Assembly (NCBI GenBank): GCA_900767675.1
Contig: CAAFZX010000035.1
Location: forward strand, 7,968 to 71,967
Length of the DNA: 64,000 nucleotides
Reading direction: 5' to 3'
Origin: an uncultured Collinsella sp.
GTDB lineage: Bacteria > Actinomycetota > Coriobacteriia > Coriobacteriales > Coriobacteriaceae
Positions within the stretch are counted from its first letter, which is position 1. The number at the start of each line of letters is the position of its first letter. The position numbers and the translations under genes were made by a program. Below are positions 16,953-24,950 of the stretch, piece after piece. Below the pieces are notes generated by a model. It was not told the DNA's origin. It did not search any database and saw only the letters and a list, made by a program, of their open reading frames with translations.

Positions 16953-17015
16953 TTAGTTAGGTAGTGCAATTGTTTTGTGCCTAACTAACTTAGGAGTGCA
17001 AGAAATAAATGTCAA
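16953..17015 (-). promoter_or_regulatory. Sigma-70-type promoter with overlapping MarR-type dyad
   Basis: On the minus strand TTGACA (17010-17015) is separated by exactly 17 bases from TAAGTT (16987-16992). The inverted repeat TTAGTTAGG (16953-16961) and CCTAACTAA (16980-16988) overlaps the -10 box and the expected start of transcription. A repressor bound here would block the promoter, consistent with autoregulation by the adjacent marR. Confidence 0.7.
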
Positions 17016-17032
17016 GGTACCAAACTTATTAA

Positions 17033-17110
17033 GTTACGGCGTTTTACCAAACGCCGTAACCGCTCGATGCTGCAAACGCTCCTAAGCGGCAATCTGATTC
17101 CTTGGGGACG
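17033..17110 (+). repeat. Truncated copy (D) of the structured repeat family
   Basis: The hairpin GTTACGGCGTTT-TACC-AAACGCCGTAAC (12-bp perfect stem) is followed by a GATGCTGCAAACGCTCC-like segment and GCGGCAATCTG, then by TTGGGGACG. These match the 5' part and the extreme 3' end of copy C at 59129. The central helices, including the GACCAGAAGGTC loop, are missing, so this looks like an internal deletion derivative. Confidence 0.65.
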
Positions 17111-17164
17111 AAGGAAAAGGTATCGTTTTGGGCTGCGATGATGCCTTTCGAAGCGGCCTTGCCA

Positions 17165-17316
17165 AAAACTATGCCTAATTACTACGATGAATCCAGCATC
17201 CCCGACTACAACAGCTGTTTCTGAAAAAACGCAAGCTATCTACCTGCGGTTTTGTTGGAGAGAAATTCGTTGTGGTTGGAGGCGGGCGGTTAAACGTAGT
17301 AAATAGGCATAGTTTT
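17165..17316. mobile_element. MITE-like inverted-repeat element, copy 2
   Basis: The arms begin AAAACTATGCCTA and end with the complement CATAGTTTT; inner parts GCCTAATTACTACGATGAA (17173-17191) and TTAAACGTAGTAAATAGGC (17290-17308) pair at 16 of 19. The centre has TCTACCTGCGGTTTT, GAAATTCG and TGTGGTTG in the same order as the copy at 7751-7907. The 180 bp from here to the pyridoxal kinase show no further feature except a possible -10 box TACACT near 17440. Confidence 0.62.
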
Positions 17317-17496
17317 GAAATGGCGCTATATGAGTAGCATCAACTAGGCCGCTATGGAGCAAACAGCCCCCATTTCCGAAACCTTTCCGCAACAATTTGC
17401 CCTTCGTACCGCTCGCCTCCGCCCACAACGCCTCCTGCGCTACACTTAGTCGCACTGTGGCGCTGCTGCGCTGTGCCCGAAACAAGGGAGACCCTC

Positions 17497-18321
17497 ATGA
17501 AGAACACTCAGCTGCTGCTGATTAACGATATGTGCGGTTACGGCAAGGTCGCGCTTTCCGCCATGCTGCCGGTGCTGTCGCACATGGGCTACCGTATCCA
17601 TAACCTGCCGACGGCGCTCGTTTCCGACACGCTCAACTACCCCAAGTTCTACATCCACGACACCACGGAGTACGTGCGTCAGAGTCTTGCCATCTGGGAG
17701 GAGCTCGGCTTTGAGTTCGACGCCATCTCGACCGGCTTTATCGTGACCGAGGAAGAGACGCGCATCATCTCGGACTTTTGCCACCGCCGCGCGCAAAAGG
17801 GCACCAAGGTGTTCGTCGACCCCATCATGGGCGACAACGGCAAGCTCTATGCGGGCGTGCCCGAGTCCACGATTGGCCTTATGCGGCATCTTCTGGAGTG
17901 CGCAGACTACGCGGTGCCTAACTATACCGAGGCGTGCCTGCTTGCCGATAGGCCTATTGCCGAGGAAATTACGCCCGATGAGGGCCGCGCCCTTGTGGAC
18001 GCCGTGCGCGAGCTGGGTGCCAAGTCGGTGGTCATTACGAGCGCCGTGGTCAATGGCACGAACGCGGTTATCGGTTACGACCATGTAGCGGGGGAGTACT
18101 TTATGATTCCCTTTGAGCTCATTCCGGTCTATTTCCCGGGCACGGGCGACACGTTCTCGGCGGTGCTCGTCGGCCGCGTTATGGCAGGTTGGAGTCTGCA
18201 GCGCGCGACGTCCGATGCCATGCGTGTGGTGGCTGAGCTTATCGAGCGCAATGCCGACCAGGAGGACAAGTCGGCCGGCCTTCCCATCGAAGCCTGCCTG
18301 GATGTGATTGACCATGAGTAA
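17497..18321 (+). CDS. Pyridoxal/pyridoxamine kinase (PdxK/PdxY family)
   Basis: This is a 274-residue ribokinase-superfamily enzyme that phosphorylates pyridoxal, pyridoxamine or pyridoxine in the B6 salvage pathway. Family hallmarks are NDMCGYGKVALSAMLPVLS at the N-terminus, DPIMGDNGKLY in the middle and the anion-hole/catalytic segment FPGTGDTFSAVLVG with the general-base Asp. The ATG at 17497 follows AAGGGAG. Its stop overlaps the next start by 8 bases, so it is coupled to the TIGR04076 gene. A related hydroxymethylpyrimidine kinase activity is possible. Confidence 0.88.
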   Translation: MKNTQLLLINDMCGYGKVALSAMLPVLSHMGYRIHNLPTALVSDTLNYPKFYIHDTTEYVRQSLAIWEELGFEFDAISTGFIVTEEETRIISDFCHRRAQKGTKVFVDPIMGDNGKLYAGVPESTIGLMRHLLECADYAVPNYTEACLLADRPIAEEITPDEGRALVDAVRELGAKSVVITSAVVNGTNAVIGYDHVAGEYFMIPFELIPVYFPGTGDTFSAVLVGRVMAGWSLQRATSDAMRVVAELIERNADQEDKSAGLPIEACLDVIDHE

Positions 18322-18643
18322 CGCTGGCGAGGGCGGCGCCAAGCCTGCGGGCGGGGGCAAGCCGCTCGGCGCGCCGCGGGGCAAACGTCCGCGTATCCGC
18401 GTGAGCTGCGTGGACCAGCTGGGAACGTGCCGCTGCCATCATGGTCACAAGCCGGGCGACGTTTTTGACTTCGACCGAGACCGCGGCAAGATGTGCGCCA
18501 TGGCCTGCCATGTGGGCTTTCCCTATATCGATATCCTGCGCTATGGCGGAACCGTGCCTGGCAACGAGCCCGGCACGGCAAAGTTCTGCTGTCCCGAGGT
18601 CGACACGTTGAACGTCTGGCTTGCCGAGATCGTCGACGAATAG
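18314..18643 (+). CDS. TIGR04076-family small protein
   Basis: The 109-residue protein has a basic, Gly/Pro-rich N-terminal 25 residues and then the TIGR04076 pattern: a beta-rich start (RIRVSCVDQLGTCRCHHGHK), PGDVFDFDRDRGKMCAMACH, LRYGG and a C-terminal FCCPEVDT. The conserved Cys and His residues suggest metal or cofactor binding, but the family has no established function. The ATG lies inside the end of the kinase gene (ATGAGTAA overlap), implying co-translation and perhaps a related role in cofactor or redox metabolism. Confidence 0.75.
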   Translation: MSNAGEGGAKPAGGGKPLGAPRGKRPRIRVSCVDQLGTCRCHHGHKPGDVFDFDRDRGKMCAMACHVGFPYIDILRYGGTVPGNEPGTAKFCCPEVDTLNVWLAEIVDE

Positions 18644-18645
18644 CC

Positions 18646-18680
18646 GGATGTGACAAAGGGGCGGGCCCTTTGTCGCATCC
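18646..18680. repeat. TGCGACAAAGGGAC palindrome, copy 2
   Basis: The arms GGATGTGACAAAGGG and CCCTTTGTCGCATCC pair at 14 of 15 with a 5-base GC loop, three bases after the TIGR04076 stop. It is probably the terminator of the kinase operon. Confidence 0.75.
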
Positions 18681-18720
18681 GCCGATGGTGCCCCTTCTTT
18701 TTTGCCTATAATCCTAAATC

Positions 18721-18797
18721 TCTGCATTTCATCCGATTTTAGGTTCTAAAAACTCTGCATTTCATCGATAATCAAGCATATAAACCTTGCATTTCAT
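18721..18797 (+). promoter_or_regulatory. Three phased direct repeats before the DUF4143 ATPase gene
   Basis: The motif CTGCATTTCAT (third copy CTTGCATTTCAT) occurs at 18721-18732, 18754-18765 and 18786-18797, spaced 33 and 32 bases apart, close to three helical turns. The phasing on one face of the helix is typical of a multi-site operator. No regulator is assigned. Confidence 0.5.
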
Positions 18798-18821
18798 TTG
18801 ATGACACTGAGGGGAGAGCCT

Positions 18822-20183
18822 ATGCTGCGTAGGAAAATAGCGGCAGAGCTGGAGCGTTGGCTGAAGTCTGCCGAGCAAAAGGCCTTATTCATTACGGGTT
18901 CTCGCCAGATCGGCAAAAGTTATTCGATTCGCGCATTTGGCAAAGCCAGCCATGCAACCTACATCGAGCTCAACCTCATGGAAAATCGCCAGGCAAAAGA
19001 TGCTCTTCTCGAGGCACGGGATGCCGACGATTTCATCAGCAGGGTGACGCTTCTCTCGGGAAAGCCGATAGCACCGGGCAAAACGCTCGTGTTTATCGAT
19101 GAGGTCCAAGAGGCCCCCGACATCATGACGACGGCAAAGTTCCTTGTTGAGGACGGGAGGTGTCGCTGGGCGTTTTCGGGGTCAATGCTCGGGACCCAGT
19201 TCAAGGGCGTTAGGTCCTATCCCGTGGGATATGTTCACGAGCTTAGGATGTTCCCGCTCGATTTCGAGGAGTTTTGCTGGGCGATCGGGGTGAGCGAGGG
19301 AGCTCGCCAAACGATACGCGACGCGTGTATCAGCGAGAAGCCCATTCCTGATTACATTCACGACGCGATGATGGCAAACTTCAGGACCTATACCGTTGTC
19401 GGTGGAATGCCAGAGGTCGTGCAGCGTTTCCTTGACACGCGGGGCGACCTTGCCTCTGTTCGTCAGCTACAGTCAGAGCTCAACGAACAGTACCGGCGGG
19501 ATATCTCCAAGTATGCAAGCGGGCGAGCCCTTCAGGTGCAGAGCATTTACGATCAGCTCCCTATTATGCTCGAGGGCGAAAACAAACGCTTCGTGCTCAA
19601 TTCCATTGACCCCAAGGCGCATTACGACAAGTACCAGCGAGATTTTGTCTGGCTTGTCGATGCCGGCGTTGCTCTCAAGGCGGATATCGTAACCGAGCCA
19701 AAGTCGCCCCTGCTCAAGACGGCACGGCCATCGCAGTTCAAGCTATACCAATCGGATACGGGCATGTTGATGGCACGCTACCCCGTTGGCGTCGCCCAGG
19801 CGGCGTATCTTGATAGCAAGGAACCCAATCTGGGCGGTATTTACGAAAACGTGGTGGCCCAGCAGCTGACTGCCCAAAATCGCCAGCTTTACTACTATCA
19901 GACAAAGAAGCGCGGCGAAGTGGACTTTGTGGTCGACGGACCGGATGGAACGGCTGTTCCGATCGAGGTTAAATCAGGTTCCTATTACCACGCGCACGCC
20001 GCGCTCGGTCATGTGCTTGATACGGCCGAATATGGCGTAAGGCTCGGGATTGTTTTCTCGAGAGGCAACGTTGAACGCAGCGGAGCTGTTCTTTATTTGC
20101 CGCTATATGCGACCTGGGCCCTTTCGGATGTTTTGGGTGACTCCTGTGCCGAGGGGATAAAGCTGGAGGTCAAGCCGGTCTAG
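18822..20183 (+). CDS. AAA-type ATPase with C-terminal DUF4143
   Basis: This 453-residue protein has an N-terminal AAA domain with Walker A ITGSRQIGKS and Walker B TLVFIDEVQEAPDI, then a winged-helix segment and the DUF4143 domain, which shows the nuclease-like pattern GEVDFVVDGPDG and PIEVKSG (D..ExK) at about residues 370-390. Such proteins are frequent and variable in gut bacteria; their role is unknown, with links to defence or toxin modules proposed by context only. The ATG with GGGGAG six bases upstream is preferred to a TTG/ATG pair at 18798-18801. The DNA is visibly less GC-rich than its neighbours, suggesting transfer. Confidence 0.85.
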   Translation: MLRRKIAAELERWLKSAEQKALFITGSRQIGKSYSIRAFGKASHATYIELNLMENRQAKDALLEARDADDFISRVTLLSGKPIAPGKTLVFIDEVQEAPDIMTTAKFLVEDGRCRWAFSGSMLGTQFKGVRSYPVGYVHELRMFPLDFEEFCWAIGVSEGARQTIRDACISEKPIPDYIHDAMMANFRTYTVVGGMPEVVQRFLDTRGDLASVRQLQSELNEQYRRDISKYASGRALQVQSIYDQLPIMLEGENKRFVLNSIDPKAHYDKYQRDFVWLVDAGVALKADIVTEPKSPLLKTARPSQFKLYQSDTGMLMARYPVGVAQAAYLDSKEPNLGGIYENVVAQQLTAQNRQLYYYQTKKRGEVDFVVDGPDGTAVPIEVKSGSYYHAHAALGHVLDTAEYGVRLGIVFSRGNVERSGAVLYLPLYATWALSDVLGDSCAEGIKLEVKPV

Positions 20184-20194
20184 GGACAGTCCCC

Positions 20195-20227
20195 GATGCG
20201 ACAAAGGGATGGTGCCTTTGTCGCATC
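20195..20227. repeat. TGCGACAAAGGGAC palindrome, copy 3
   Basis: The arms GATGCGACAAAGG and CCTTTGTCGCATC form a perfect 13-bp stem, 12 bases after the ATPase stop. A short GGGACAGTCCC palindrome immediately precedes it. Confidence 0.75.
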
Positions 20228-20243
20228 CGCTATCCGAGATAAT

Positions 20244-20307
20244 GAGCGTGGATTTTCTCCCGTCTAGAGCGCACTTGAATGCTCAAAGTGGGAGAAAATC
20301 CACGCTC
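20244..20307. repeat. Perfect 18-bp inverted repeat
   Basis: The arms GAGCGTGGATTTTCTCCC (20244-20261) and its exact complement (20290-20307) enclose 28 bases with a small inner GAGC/GCTC pairing. It lies between converging genes and could terminate both. The plan (about 20-bp arms, 25-30-base loop) is the same as at 692-758, with unrelated arm sequence. Confidence 0.7.
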
Positions 20308-20343
20308 GATCTGTATGCCGATGACGCGGCTCACGAGGTGAAC

Positions 20344-20790
20344 CTACAGCTGCTCGAGCATAGCGGTGCAGCCGGCGAGCACGTCGCGGTAGGTGGTATC
20401 GAAATTGCCGGTATACCAGGGATCGGCCACGTCGCCGGGGCGATCGGTCCAGTCGAGTAGACGCGAGATTTTGCCATCGGGGCCCTTACCAAAGATGCGG
20501 TGCAGGCCGCGGGCGTTCTCGGCATCCATATAGACAATGTGATCCCAGTCGCCATACTCCGCGCGACGCACCTGACGTGCGCGATGTGCGACGACGGGAA
20601 TTCCGACCTCGCGTAGCTTGGCAACGGTACCGTGGTGCGGCGGGTTGCCAATCTCCTCGGTCGAGGTCGCAGCGGAATCGATGACAAACTCCGCCTCGCG
20701 CCCGGCGCGGCGCACGAGCTCGGTAAACACCGACTCAGCCATCGTCGAGCGGCAGATATTTCCATAACAGATAAACAGTACACGTTGCAT
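20344..20790 (-). CDS. Low-molecular-weight protein-tyrosine phosphatase
   Basis: The 148-residue protein begins with the P-loop CYGNICRS (C8, R14; CX5R) directly after the first strand and carries the general-acid Asp in DPWYTGNFDTTY, so all catalytic residues are present. In bacteria these cytosolic phosphatases reverse tyrosine phosphorylation, often on BY-kinases that control polysaccharide export, or arginine phosphorylation in some Gram-positives. It is monocistronic, and no kinase gene is nearby to decide the partner. Confidence 0.92.
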   Translation of the reverse strand: MQRVLFICYGNICRSTMAESVFTELVRRAGREAEFVIDSAATSTEEIGNPPHHGTVAKLREVGIPVVAHRARQVRRAEYGDWDHIVYMDAENARGLHRIFGKGPDGKISRLLDWTDRPGDVADPWYTGNFDTTYRDVLAGCTAMLEQL

Positions 20791-20849
20791 GCGCGGTTCC
20801 TTTCATATGGAAGGCTGCTAAAGAGTCGAAGCCGGGTGCATGCCAAGTT

Positions 20850-21599
20850 TTATTTCTTGGCCAGTTTGAAGTAGCGCTCAAATATCAATTCGAAAACGTA
20901 ATAGAACATCAATCGACTGTCGAGGTCCATGCTGCCCAAGCGGATTTCTTTTTGCACGGTGTAGATAGGGTAGTCGGCTAGTTTCGAGAGAGAATTCCGA
21001 GAAAAGCCGGTGAGCGTGACAACCTTGCATCCGCGCGTTTTGGCTATCGATGTGGCGTCAATAGACACCTGTGTCTCACCGCTTACGGAAACACTGAAGA
21101 CCAGGTCGTTTTTGCCAAGGAGTTCTGCGTAATGCCTCATGACGTGGCGTTCACTGAGCGTATCGGTGTTCTTGCCCATAATTTTGAGCTTTTCAGCCAT
21201 TTCGAGGCACGGGTACTTCGAAAAACCCGAGCAGAAGAACACGATATGCGAGGCGTCCTGGATAAGACTCACAACCGAATCGATGACCCGGTCGTTAAGC
21301 AGATCTTTGGTCTGTACGAGCTGGGTATCAAGAGGAAGCGTCTCGATAGTGAATCGATTGCGGTCGAGCGAGGCGGAATACGATTGTTTGAGCTCCGTAA
21401 ACCCCGAGAAGCCAAGCTTATGGGCAAGCCTGACGATTGTATTGGGAGCGACGAAGAACCGTTCAGCAACGCTCTTAAGCGTGACATCGTCAATATCATC
21501 ACGCAGCTCGATGATGTAGCGCATGATCTCGCTTTCGAGATCGTTGAGCTTGCTCTCGCCAGCTCGCACATGATCATAAAAAGATTCTTGATCTTTCAT
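20850..21599 (-). CDS. RpiR/MurR-family sugar-phosphate-responsive regulator
   Basis: The 249-residue protein combines an N-terminal RpiR helix-turn-helix (LKSVAERFFVAPNTIVRLAH, GFSGFTELKQ) with a C-terminal SIS domain (HIVFFCSGFSKYPCLEMAEK, VFSVSVSGET) that binds phosphosugars. The ATG 21599 gives a product aligned with the family start; the frame is open upstream but the sequence there is unlike a regulator, and the nearest purine-rich site (GAGGGG) is about 13 bases away, so the start is not certain. It is divergent from the alpha-glucoside operon and very likely controls it. Confidence 0.86.
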   Translation of the reverse strand: MKDQESFYDHVRAGESKLNDLESEIMRYIIELRDDIDDVTLKSVAERFFVAPNTIVRLAHKLGFSGFTELKQSYSASLDRNRFTIETLPLDTQLVQTKDLLNDRVIDSVVSLIQDASHIVFFCSGFSKYPCLEMAEKLKIMGKNTDTLSERHVMRHYAELLGKNDLVFSVSVSGETQVSIDATSIAKTRGCKVVTLTGFSRNSLSKLADYPIYTVQKEIRLGSMDLDSRLMFYYVFELIFERYFKLAKK

Positions 21600-21897
21600 A
21601 AGATGTTTCAGCCCCTCGCATCTCGCCGTACATATGGTACCGCTTTGTGTAGCCAGGTGAGAAATCGGTAATCGGTCAAGATTGCCTATTGCCCATGAAC
21701 TGGGCAAACGCGTGTGTCTGCCTACACATATCTGTGTCGTGAGCGAAATCATGTGTCCCCGTTTCGCATTGGCCCACACGGGGACTCTCAAATGACCTTA
21801 TATCGCAAAATATCAATCGAAACGAAGCAAGCCGAGGACAACCGCGGAGCCCAAGGTCTTCGAGAATACCGATCAGCCAACCCTGGAGGGACGGAAC
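21600..21897. promoter_or_regulatory. Divergent control region of the alpha-glucoside PTS operon
   Basis: This 298-bp gap separates rpiR and the GH4 gene. A GTCCCCGT/ACGGGGAC hairpin with a 16-base loop lies at 21756-21787. The 3' end supplies the GGAGG site (21885-21889) for the GH4 start. No clean promoter or RpiR dyad could be singled out by eye. Confidence 0.4.
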
Positions 21898-23223
21898 ATG
21901 AAGGATAAGCTCAATATTGTGATCGTTGGCGGCGGCTCCACGTGGTGCCCTGGCATTCTTAAAGCCCTGACCAAGCACATGGACATTCTGCCGCTGAACC
22001 GCGTGATGCTCTATGACATCGATGCCGAGCGTCAGCGCCCGATTGGCGAGTTTGGCAAGATCCTCTTCGCTGAGGAGGAGCCCGGTGTGGAGTTTGGTTA
22101 CACCACCGATAAGGACGAGGCTTACACCGACGTCGACTTTGTGCTCTGCCAGATTCGTACCGGCGGCTACGAGATGCGCAGCAAGGACGAGAAGATTCCG
22201 CTGCATATGGGAATCATCGGCCAGGAAACGGTGGGTCCTGGCGGCATGGCTTACGGTATGCGCTCCATGCATGACATGGTTGAGATCGTCAACGACGTTC
22301 GCGCTCATAGCCCGGAGGCGTGGATTATCAACTACACCAACCCGGCTGCTATTGTGGCATATGGTCTCGAGCGCGTCCTGCCCGATGAGCATCGCGTCCT
22401 CAACATCTGCGACCAGCCTGTCAACCTCATGCGCTCTTACGGTCGCCTGCTCGGTCGCGATATGAGCAAGACGGAGCCCGTGTACTTCGGCCTCAATCAC
22501 TTCGGTTGGTTCAAGCACATCTACGATGAAGAGGGCCATGACCTCGTGCCGCAGATTAAGGAGTACACGGAGAAGAACGGCTTCCTTCCTGCCGATGCCG
22601 AGCAGCGTGACCAGTCCTGGCTTGATACCTACGCCATGGTCAAGGACATGCTCGAGGACTTCCCCGACTATCTGCCCAACACTTATCTGCAGTACTATCT
22701 GTATCCCGAGTACAAGGTCGCTCACCTCGACCCCGATTACACTCGCTCCGACGAGGTCATCAACGGTCGTGAGAAGCGTGTGTTCGCCGAGTGCAAGCGC
22801 GTTGCCGAAGTCGGCACCGCAAAGAACTCCTCGGTTGTGCAAAACGACGCTCATGGCGATATGATCGTGGAAATCACCTCGGCCATTTATCGCAACACCA
22901 ACAAGACCTTCATTGTCATCGTGCCCAACAACGGCATTATCGAGGGTATGCCCGATGACGCCATGGTCGAGGTCGCGGCAAGCGTGGGCGCCAATGGCCC
23001 GCAGCCCTATGCTGTTGGCAAGATCGGTACCTTCTATCGCGGTCTTATGGAGAACCAGTACGCCTATGAGCGCCTGACCGTTGAGGCTTGGATGGAGGGT
23101 TCCTACGAGAAGGCCCTGCAGGCACTCACGCTTAATCGTCTGGTCGGTGACGCAAAGAAGGCTCGCAAAGTGCTCGACAAGCTCATCGAGGCCAATAAGG
23201 ATTACTGGCCGGAGCTTAAGTAG
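21898..23223 (+). CDS. GH4 6-phospho-alpha-glucosidase
   Basis: This is a 441-residue NAD+- and Mn2+-dependent glycoside hydrolase of family 4, which cleaves phosphorylated disaccharides by a redox mechanism. The nucleotide-binding loop is VIVGGGSTWCP. Metal ligands are Cys171 in NICDQP and His201 in GLNHFGW. The CD-x-P form, rather than CN-x-P, is reported for alpha-specific members such as GlvA/MalH, and the downstream alpha-glucoside-type PTS supports this. It hydrolyses maltose-6'-phosphate or similar to glucose and glucose-6-phosphate. GGAGG nine bases upstream fixes the start. It is the first gene of a two-gene operon opposite rpiR. Confidence 0.88.
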   Translation: MKDKLNIVIVGGGSTWCPGILKALTKHMDILPLNRVMLYDIDAERQRPIGEFGKILFAEEEPGVEFGYTTDKDEAYTDVDFVLCQIRTGGYEMRSKDEKIPLHMGIIGQETVGPGGMAYGMRSMHDMVEIVNDVRAHSPEAWIINYTNPAAIVAYGLERVLPDEHRVLNICDQPVNLMRSYGRLLGRDMSKTEPVYFGLNHFGWFKHIYDEEGHDLVPQIKEYTEKNGFLPADAEQRDQSWLDTYAMVKDMLEDFPDYLPNTYLQYYLYPEYKVAHLDPDYTRSDEVINGREKRVFAECKRVAEVGTAKNSSVVQNDAHGDMIVEITSAIYRNTNKTFIVIVPNNGIIEGMPDDAMVEVAASVGANGPQPYAVGKIGTFYRGLMENQYAYERLTVEAWMEGSYEKALQALTLNRLVGDAKKARKVLDKLIEANKDYWPELK

Positions 23224-23252
23224 CTAGTTCCATAGCGCTTGATAACTGTTAT

Positions 23253-23283
23253 GGGGCGTGTGGACTGTAGAGCTGCACGCCCC
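23253..23283 (+). terminator. Intercistronic hairpin between GH4 and PTS genes
   Basis: GGGGCGTG and CACGCCCC form an 8-bp stem with a 15-base loop, followed by GTTTCTTT. It could be a weak terminator or RNA stabiliser setting the ratio of the two products. Confidence 0.5.
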
Positions 23284-23305
23284 GTTTCTTTAAGAGGGGT
23301 ATCCC

Positions 23306-24868
23306 ATGAACAAAGATGAGCTGCTGGCAAAGTTCCAGCGCCTGGGCAAAGTCCTCATGACGCCTGTCTTGATCCTGCCAATCGCCGGCATCCTTCAGGG
23401 CTTTGGCAATGCCTTTACCAGCCCCACCCTTACGGCAGCTGTTCCCTGGCTTGCTGCTCCGGGCTTTGCGATCTTCTTTTCGATTCTCAAGGCCGCAGCC
23501 GGCATCGTCATGAACAACATTCCAGTTATCTTCTCGATTTGTCTCGCCTATGGCTTCGCCAAGTCCGAGAAGGCTACCGCGGCGCTTTGTGGCTTTTTGG
23601 GCTACATGTGCATGAACTCCGTGATGGGCACGTTCCTTACGGCGACTGGCGTTATCGATCCCGCGAATCTTACGACGGGCCAGAGCACGATCCTCGGTAT
23701 CACCACGCTCGACACTGGCGTTATCGGCGGTCTTCTGGTGGGTGCAATCGTCGCATGGTTGCATAACCGTTACTACAAGATTGAGCTGCCTGCCGTGTTC
23801 TCCATCTTCAACGGTACGCGCTTTATCCCGGCGGTGACGCTGCTCTCATGCAGCATCCTCGCATTGGTCATGTCCTTTGTTTTCCCGTTTATTCAGAACG
23901 CTCTCGGTGCGCTGTCCGAGTTCATCAAGACTACGGGTGCCTTTGGTGCATTTGTCTACGGCGCCGGTGAGCGCATGCTCCTGCCTTTTGGCCTGCATCA
24001 CTTTGTCTATCTCCCGTTCTTCTTCACGTCGCTCGGTGGCGTCGAGACCATCGACGGCCAGACCGTTCAGGGCGCTATCAATATCTACAACGCGATCCTG
24101 GGCTCTCCTAGCACGCCGTTTAACATCGAGGTCAGCCGTTTTGTCATGAACGGCAAGGTTATCTTCGCCATGTTCGGCCTGCCTGGCGCTGCACTCGCCT
24201 TCTACAAGACGGCGCTTCCCAAGAACAAGAAGAAGACCGCAGCGCTCATGATCGCTATCGTGGTGCCTTGCATCCTCTCCGGCATTACCGAGCCGCTCGA
24301 GTACTCCTTCCTGTTTATCGCGCCCATCCTCTACGTGTTCCACGCTCTCATGGCTGGTCTTGCCTATGCGCTGACCTATATCTTGCAGTTCAACGTGGCC
24401 GGTTCCGCGTCCTTCGGTGGCCCGCTCTTGTCGTTGATCTTTAACGGCATTATGGGTGCAGCCAAGGGTTCCAACTGGCAGGTTATCCTGTTCCTCGGTC
24501 CTATCTACTTCGTGGTGTACTACTTCGTCTTCAAGTTCATCATTCTTAAGAAGGACTTTAAGACCCCTGGCCGCGAGGAAGAGTCCGACGATGAGGCCGA
24601 AAAGGCTCCCAAGACCGTGATCAGCGACCTCATTCCCGCCATCGTTGAGGCAGTGGGCGGCGACAACAATATTAAGTCTGTCGAGGCCTGCTTCACCCGT
24701 CTGCGTATCCAGCTCAATGACTGTGACAAGGTGGTTGACGACGCCGAGTTTACCGAAAAGCTCGAAGCGCGTGGCATCGTGCATGTCAACGGCGGCGTGC
24801 AGATTGTCTACGGTAACATGGCTTCTAACTACGCAACCCAGATGCGCGAGCTACTGGGTATGGAGTAA
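23306..24868 (+). CDS. PTS alpha-glucoside-type EIIBC permease
   Basis: This is a 520-residue phosphotransferase membrane permease of the glucose/glucoside superfamily. The EIIC domain (about 1-420) contains the membrane segments and the conserved PFGLHHFVY and GITEPLEYSFLF motifs. A hydrophilic linker (REEESDDEAEKAP) leads to EIIB with phosphorylated Cys462 in SVEACFTRLRI. It is closest in type to MalX/GlvC/AglA transporters that import and phosphorylate maltose-like sugars, matching the upstream hydrolase. No EIIA domain is present here or nearby, so phosphate must come from a separate EIIA-Glc-like protein. Confidence 0.9.
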   Translation: MNKDELLAKFQRLGKVLMTPVLILPIAGILQGFGNAFTSPTLTAAVPWLAAPGFAIFFSILKAAAGIVMNNIPVIFSICLAYGFAKSEKATAALCGFLGYMCMNSVMGTFLTATGVIDPANLTTGQSTILGITTLDTGVIGGLLVGAIVAWLHNRYYKIELPAVFSIFNGTRFIPAVTLLSCSILALVMSFVFPFIQNALGALSEFIKTTGAFGAFVYGAGERMLLPFGLHHFVYLPFFFTSLGGVETIDGQTVQGAINIYNAILGSPSTPFNIEVSRFVMNGKVIFAMFGLPGAALAFYKTALPKNKKKTAALMIAIVVPCILSGITEPLEYSFLFIAPILYVFHALMAGLAYALTYILQFNVAGSASFGGPLLSLIFNGIMGAAKGSNWQVILFLGPIYFVVYYFVFKFIILKKDFKTPGREEESDDEAEKAPKTVISDLIPAIVEAVGGDNNIKSVEACFTRLRIQLNDCDKVVDDAEFTEKLEARGIVHVNGGVQIVYGNMASNYATQMRELLGME

Positions 24869-24899
24869 ACGCCCCATATATCTATAAAATCCGGTGTAG

Positions 24900-24934
24900 A
24901 AGGCGGCGGCAGACAATGCGTCTGTCGCCGCCTT
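24900..24934 (+). terminator. Terminator of the alpha-glucoside operon
   Basis: A 15-bp stem, AAGGCGGCGGCAGAC and GTCTGTCGCCGCCTT with one G-T type mismatch, encloses AATGC, 31 bases after the EIIBC stop, with a short T run. Confidence 0.85.
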
Positions 24935-24950
24935 TGAGTTACCCCACGCG

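Noticed and set aside
20850..21791. Longer RpiR product starting at 21791
   Set aside because: The 64 additional residues do not resemble the family and cover the intergenic control region; ATG 21599 gives the expected domain start.
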